Source of the DNA: Mycolicibacterium rhodesiae NBB3
Lineage (GTDB): Bacteria > Actinomycetota > Actinomycetes > Mycobacteriales > Mycobacteriaceae
Assembly: GCF_000230895.2 (NCBI RefSeq)
Contig: NC_016604.1
Location: forward strand, 6,138,001-6,202,000
Reading direction: 5' to 3'
Length of the DNA: 64,000 nucleotides
Below are positions 62,351 through 64,000 of the stretch, piece by piece. Positions within the stretch are counted from its first letter, which is position 1. Every line of letters begins with the position of its first letter. The notes under the pieces are model-generated. The model worked only from the letters and a program-made list of their open reading frames with translations, had not been told where the DNA came from and did no database searches. The translations under genes were made by a program, and so were the position numbers.

Positions 62351-62769
62351 CCGCCGAACTCGCCGCTCAACGCGCAGCCGTCCCGCATGCCGAGCCTGGT
62401 CCGTTGACGGCGCCGTTCTGGCAGGGCTGCGCGGAAAGGCGGTTGCTGTTCCAGCGCTGCGGGTCGTGTGCGTCCGCCAACTTCCCCCCGACCGAACACT
62501 GTCGTCAGTGCCTCTCTACGGCACTGCAGTGGGAACGTAGCGCGGGCAACGGGATCGTGTACAGCTGGACCGTCGTGCACCGAGCGGCCACGCCGGTATT
62601 CGAAACGCCTTATGCGCCAGCGATCATCGATATGGCCGAGGGGTACCAGATCCTCACCAACATCATCGACACCGGCATCGCGCAGCTTCGGGTCGGATTG
62701 CCGGTCACCGTCGACTTTCGCGCCGTCGGCGATGATCTTTGGCTGCCATATTTCAGGCCGCAGCCATGA
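62347..62769 (+). CDS. DUF35 OB-fold Zn-ribbon protein
   Basis: 140 residues. A rubredoxin-like zinc ribbon has Cys38, Cys41, Cys52 and Cys55 (CGSC...CRQC), followed by an OB-fold domain (NGIVYSWTVVHRAATPVF, then YQILTNIIDT). DUF35 proteins pair with thiolase-like partners and help bind the CoA substrate. The ATG overlaps the thiolase-like stop (ATGA) and its stop overlaps the PadR start. Together with the previous gene it forms the predicted aldolase. Confidence 0.93.
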   Translation: MTAELAAQRAAVPHAEPGPLTAPFWQGCAERRLLFQRCGSCASANFPPTEHCRQCLSTALQWERSAGNGIVYSWTVVHRAATPVFETPYAPAIIDMAEGYQILTNIIDTGIAQLRVGLPVTVDFRAVGDDLWLPYFRPQP

Positions 62770-63407
62770 GCCCACGCTCAGGGAGTAGCGACCTACCCAC
62801 CACGGCGTACCTGGTGTTGGGGATTCTCGCCGCCAACGACGAGCAATTGACAGCCGGCGAGATCAAGATCCGGGCAGAGTTCTCGGTGAGCTACTTCTAC
62901 TGGTCACCGTCGGTGAGCCACGTCCGCCGCGAACTGCTGCGACTCGCAGAGCGAAACATGGTGCAGGACAGCGAAGTCACGATTGGCAAGCGGACCAGCA
63001 CCCTCTATCGCACCACCGACACCGGGCTCGCGGCGCTGAAACGCTGGGTCGAGCAGCTGCCGGACACCGACCAGGTGGTCATCAAGCACCCGGTCATCCT
63101 GAAGACCTGGATGTCCAAGGATTCCGACGCAACCCGGACTCTCGACGCGCTGGACCGCCACCTCGAGGTCACGCGCAAGCGCCTCGACGAGGCGCTGTGG
63201 AGCCGTCAGCGGACCCGTGAGGTCGGCATCAGTGAGGAGCCCTCCATGCGGACTTCCTTGGCGGTACTCAACTACTCCATCCGCTCGCTGTACGCCGAGC
63301 TGTCCAACATCACCCAACTGCGCGACGAGGTGGCCGTGGGCACGGACGAAGATCCTGCCAAGCGCGTGCACCGACCCAAAGGGCAGCTGCGCCGCACCCA
63401 GGATTAG
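62766..63407 (+). CDS. PadR family transcriptional regulator
   Basis: 213 residues: an N-terminal winged helix of the PadR type (TTAYLVLGILAANDEQLTAG, then SVSHVRRELLRLAERNMV and the wing LYRTTDTG), a helical middle and C-terminal dimerisation helices, ending in a basic tail. The ATG overlaps the DUF35 stop, so it is the last gene of the operon and likely its autorepressor, possibly at 56163-56190. It converges with the next gene by a 4-nt overlap. Confidence 0.9.
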   Translation: MSPRSGSSDLPTTAYLVLGILAANDEQLTAGEIKIRAEFSVSYFYWSPSVSHVRRELLRLAERNMVQDSEVTIGKRTSTLYRTTDTGLAALKRWVEQLPDTDQVVIKHPVILKTWMSKDSDATRTLDALDRHLEVTRKRLDEALWSRQRTREVGISEEPSMRTSLAVLNYSIRSLYAELSNITQLRDEVAVGTDEDPAKRVHRPKGQLRRTQD

Positions 63408-64000
63408 CGACGCAGATCTTCAAGCATGGCCGTGATCGCAGCGAGGATCTCAGCGTCCGGGCTGTGGAATCGCTTGCCCACCCGCTCCAGCGCATCGTCT
63501 ATGCGCTGCAGTAGCGCACGATAAGCGTCACGGGCGGCCTCGGCGTAGCCATTGGCGGCCTGCACCTGGGATTGATCCGAGTACCGCGACGACAGCACGG
63601 CCAGTTCATGCGTGAGATCCTTGGCCTGCTCCCGCACCTTCCCAGTGAGGTTGCGCGCGAAGTCGAGGTCGGCCACGAATGGTGACTCCACGTCGTCGGC
63701 CAGTACGACCTCCAGCAGGTGATCGATCTGGTACAGCATGTCGATCGTGCTTTCGACAGACCAGATGTGGGCACGCACCTCCGGCGGCGGAACGGGAATC
63801 GTCAGGAGTTGGGTCGACACTTCGCCTCGCGCCCACCGCTCCATGTCTCGCGCATGCGCCTCCCAGTGGGCGACCTCCGCCGCTGCGGCATCCCGCGCGG
63901 CAACGATCTCGGCCTCTGCGGCTTCCCGCGCGGCAGCCACGTCACCACTCGCCTGCCCACGCGCGGCTGCCACCTCGGCGGCGGTGTCCGACCGCAACTT
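63404..64000 (-). CDS. Coiled-coil protein of unknown function (partial)
   Basis: At least 199 codons read in from the right edge; the N-terminus is outside the window. The visible N-terminal 50 residues are a heptad-like Ala/Glu/Arg helix (VAAARGQASGDVAAAREAAE), then a helical domain with PVPPPEVRAHIWSVEST and a second coiled region around LSSRYSDQSQVQAA. No membrane segment or enzyme motif is seen. It converges with the PadR gene. It may be a structural or cell-division-type protein, but this is not supported further. Confidence 0.8.
   Translation of the reverse strand, partial: KLRSDTAAEVAAARGQASGDVAAAREAAEAEIVAARDAAAAEVAHWEAHARDMERWARGEVSTQLLTIPVPPPEVRAHIWSVESTIDMLYQIDHLLEVVLADDVESPFVADLDFARNLTGKVREQAKDLTHELAVLSSRYSDQSQVQAANGYAEAARDAYRALLQRIDDALERVGKRFHSPDAEILAAITAMLEDLRR

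Noticed and set aside
1..64000. CRISPR arrays, tRNA/rRNA genes, insertion sequences, integrases, prophage
   Set aside because: No regularly spaced repeats, no transposase or integrase motifs and no tRNA-like cloverleaf were noticed; I could not run dedicated scanners.

Overview
The window is a high-GC chromosomal stretch from a mycobacterium-like actinomycete (Mycobacterium/Mycolicibacterium type). The grounds are many GTG starts and ATGA start/stop overlaps, a mycofactocin-type short-chain dehydrogenase, an F420-type luciferase-like oxidoreductase, a KshA-like Rieske oxygenase, a hydratase very like Rv0130 of M. tuberculosis, a GH6 protein like CelA1, and a very large set of acyl-CoA enzymes. 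I saw no rRNA, tRNA, CRISPR array, insertion sequence or prophage gene.

Positions 1-38900 are mainly a set of acyl-CoA (beta-oxidation-like) operons, each with its own regulator. (i) A minus-strand operon (4863 to beyond 1) has two crotonases, a DapA-fold lyase, an amidohydrolase and a FadD19-like acyl-CoA synthetase, with a divergent TetR gene. (ii) Two divergent operons share one excellent palindromic operator at 9454-9475. To the left are a hot-dog thioesterase-like protein, a FadR-type GntR regulator, a crotonase and a thiolase. To the right are three crotonases followed by three acyl-CoA synthetases. (iii) SDR, thiolase, acyl-CoA dehydrogenase and GntR run opposite an acyl-CoA dehydrogenase plus mycofactocin-type SDR. 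(iv) A MaoC hydratase is followed by a frameshifted purU. (v) Two diguanylate-cyclase-type proteins (one degenerate, one intact) flank an MFS exporter and a solitary ketosynthase-like enzyme. (vi) A heteromeric-type acyl-CoA dehydrogenase pair, a DMT transporter, two TetR regulators, a cytochrome P450, a DapB-like reductase with a KshA-like oxygenase, and a nitronate monooxygenase follow. The mix of acyl-CoA synthetases, Rieske oxygenase, P450 and (later) an Ltp2/DUF35-type pair resembles steroid or terpenoid side-chain and ring catabolism, but the substrate cannot be read from sequence.

Positions 38900-46240 hold ordinary chromosomal genes: an exported Thr/Ser-rich protein, an NDH-2-like flavoprotein, a YdeI-like small protein, an SPFH lipoprotein, RNase HI, a GH6 cellulase-like protein and a luciferase-like oxidoreductase.

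Positions 46476-54860 are the most unusual part. Five tandem paralogues of about 450 residues, with a WS/DGAT-condensation-type [S/T]HCxxDG motif, end convergently on an alpha/beta hydrolase. Every transcription unit there (gene 1, gene 2, genes 3-4-5, and the hydrolase on the other strand) is preceded by the same two-block DNA element: GCACAATGCGcAAAAC, a 24-bp spacer, then an inverted-repeat block. This looks like a small self-contained regulon of acyltransferases plus a hydrolase with its own dedicated control site. I do not recognise it as a described system.

Positions 54944-64000 begin with a YihY/BrkB membrane protein. A compact plus-strand operon follows: amidohydrolase, double-headed CaiB/BaiF CoA-transferase, alpha/beta hydrolase, a small unknown protein, a thiolase-like protein without the N-terminal cysteine, a DUF35 Zn-ribbon partner and a PadR regulator. 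It looks like a CoA-activation and aldolytic-cleavage module. A coiled-coil protein runs off the right edge.
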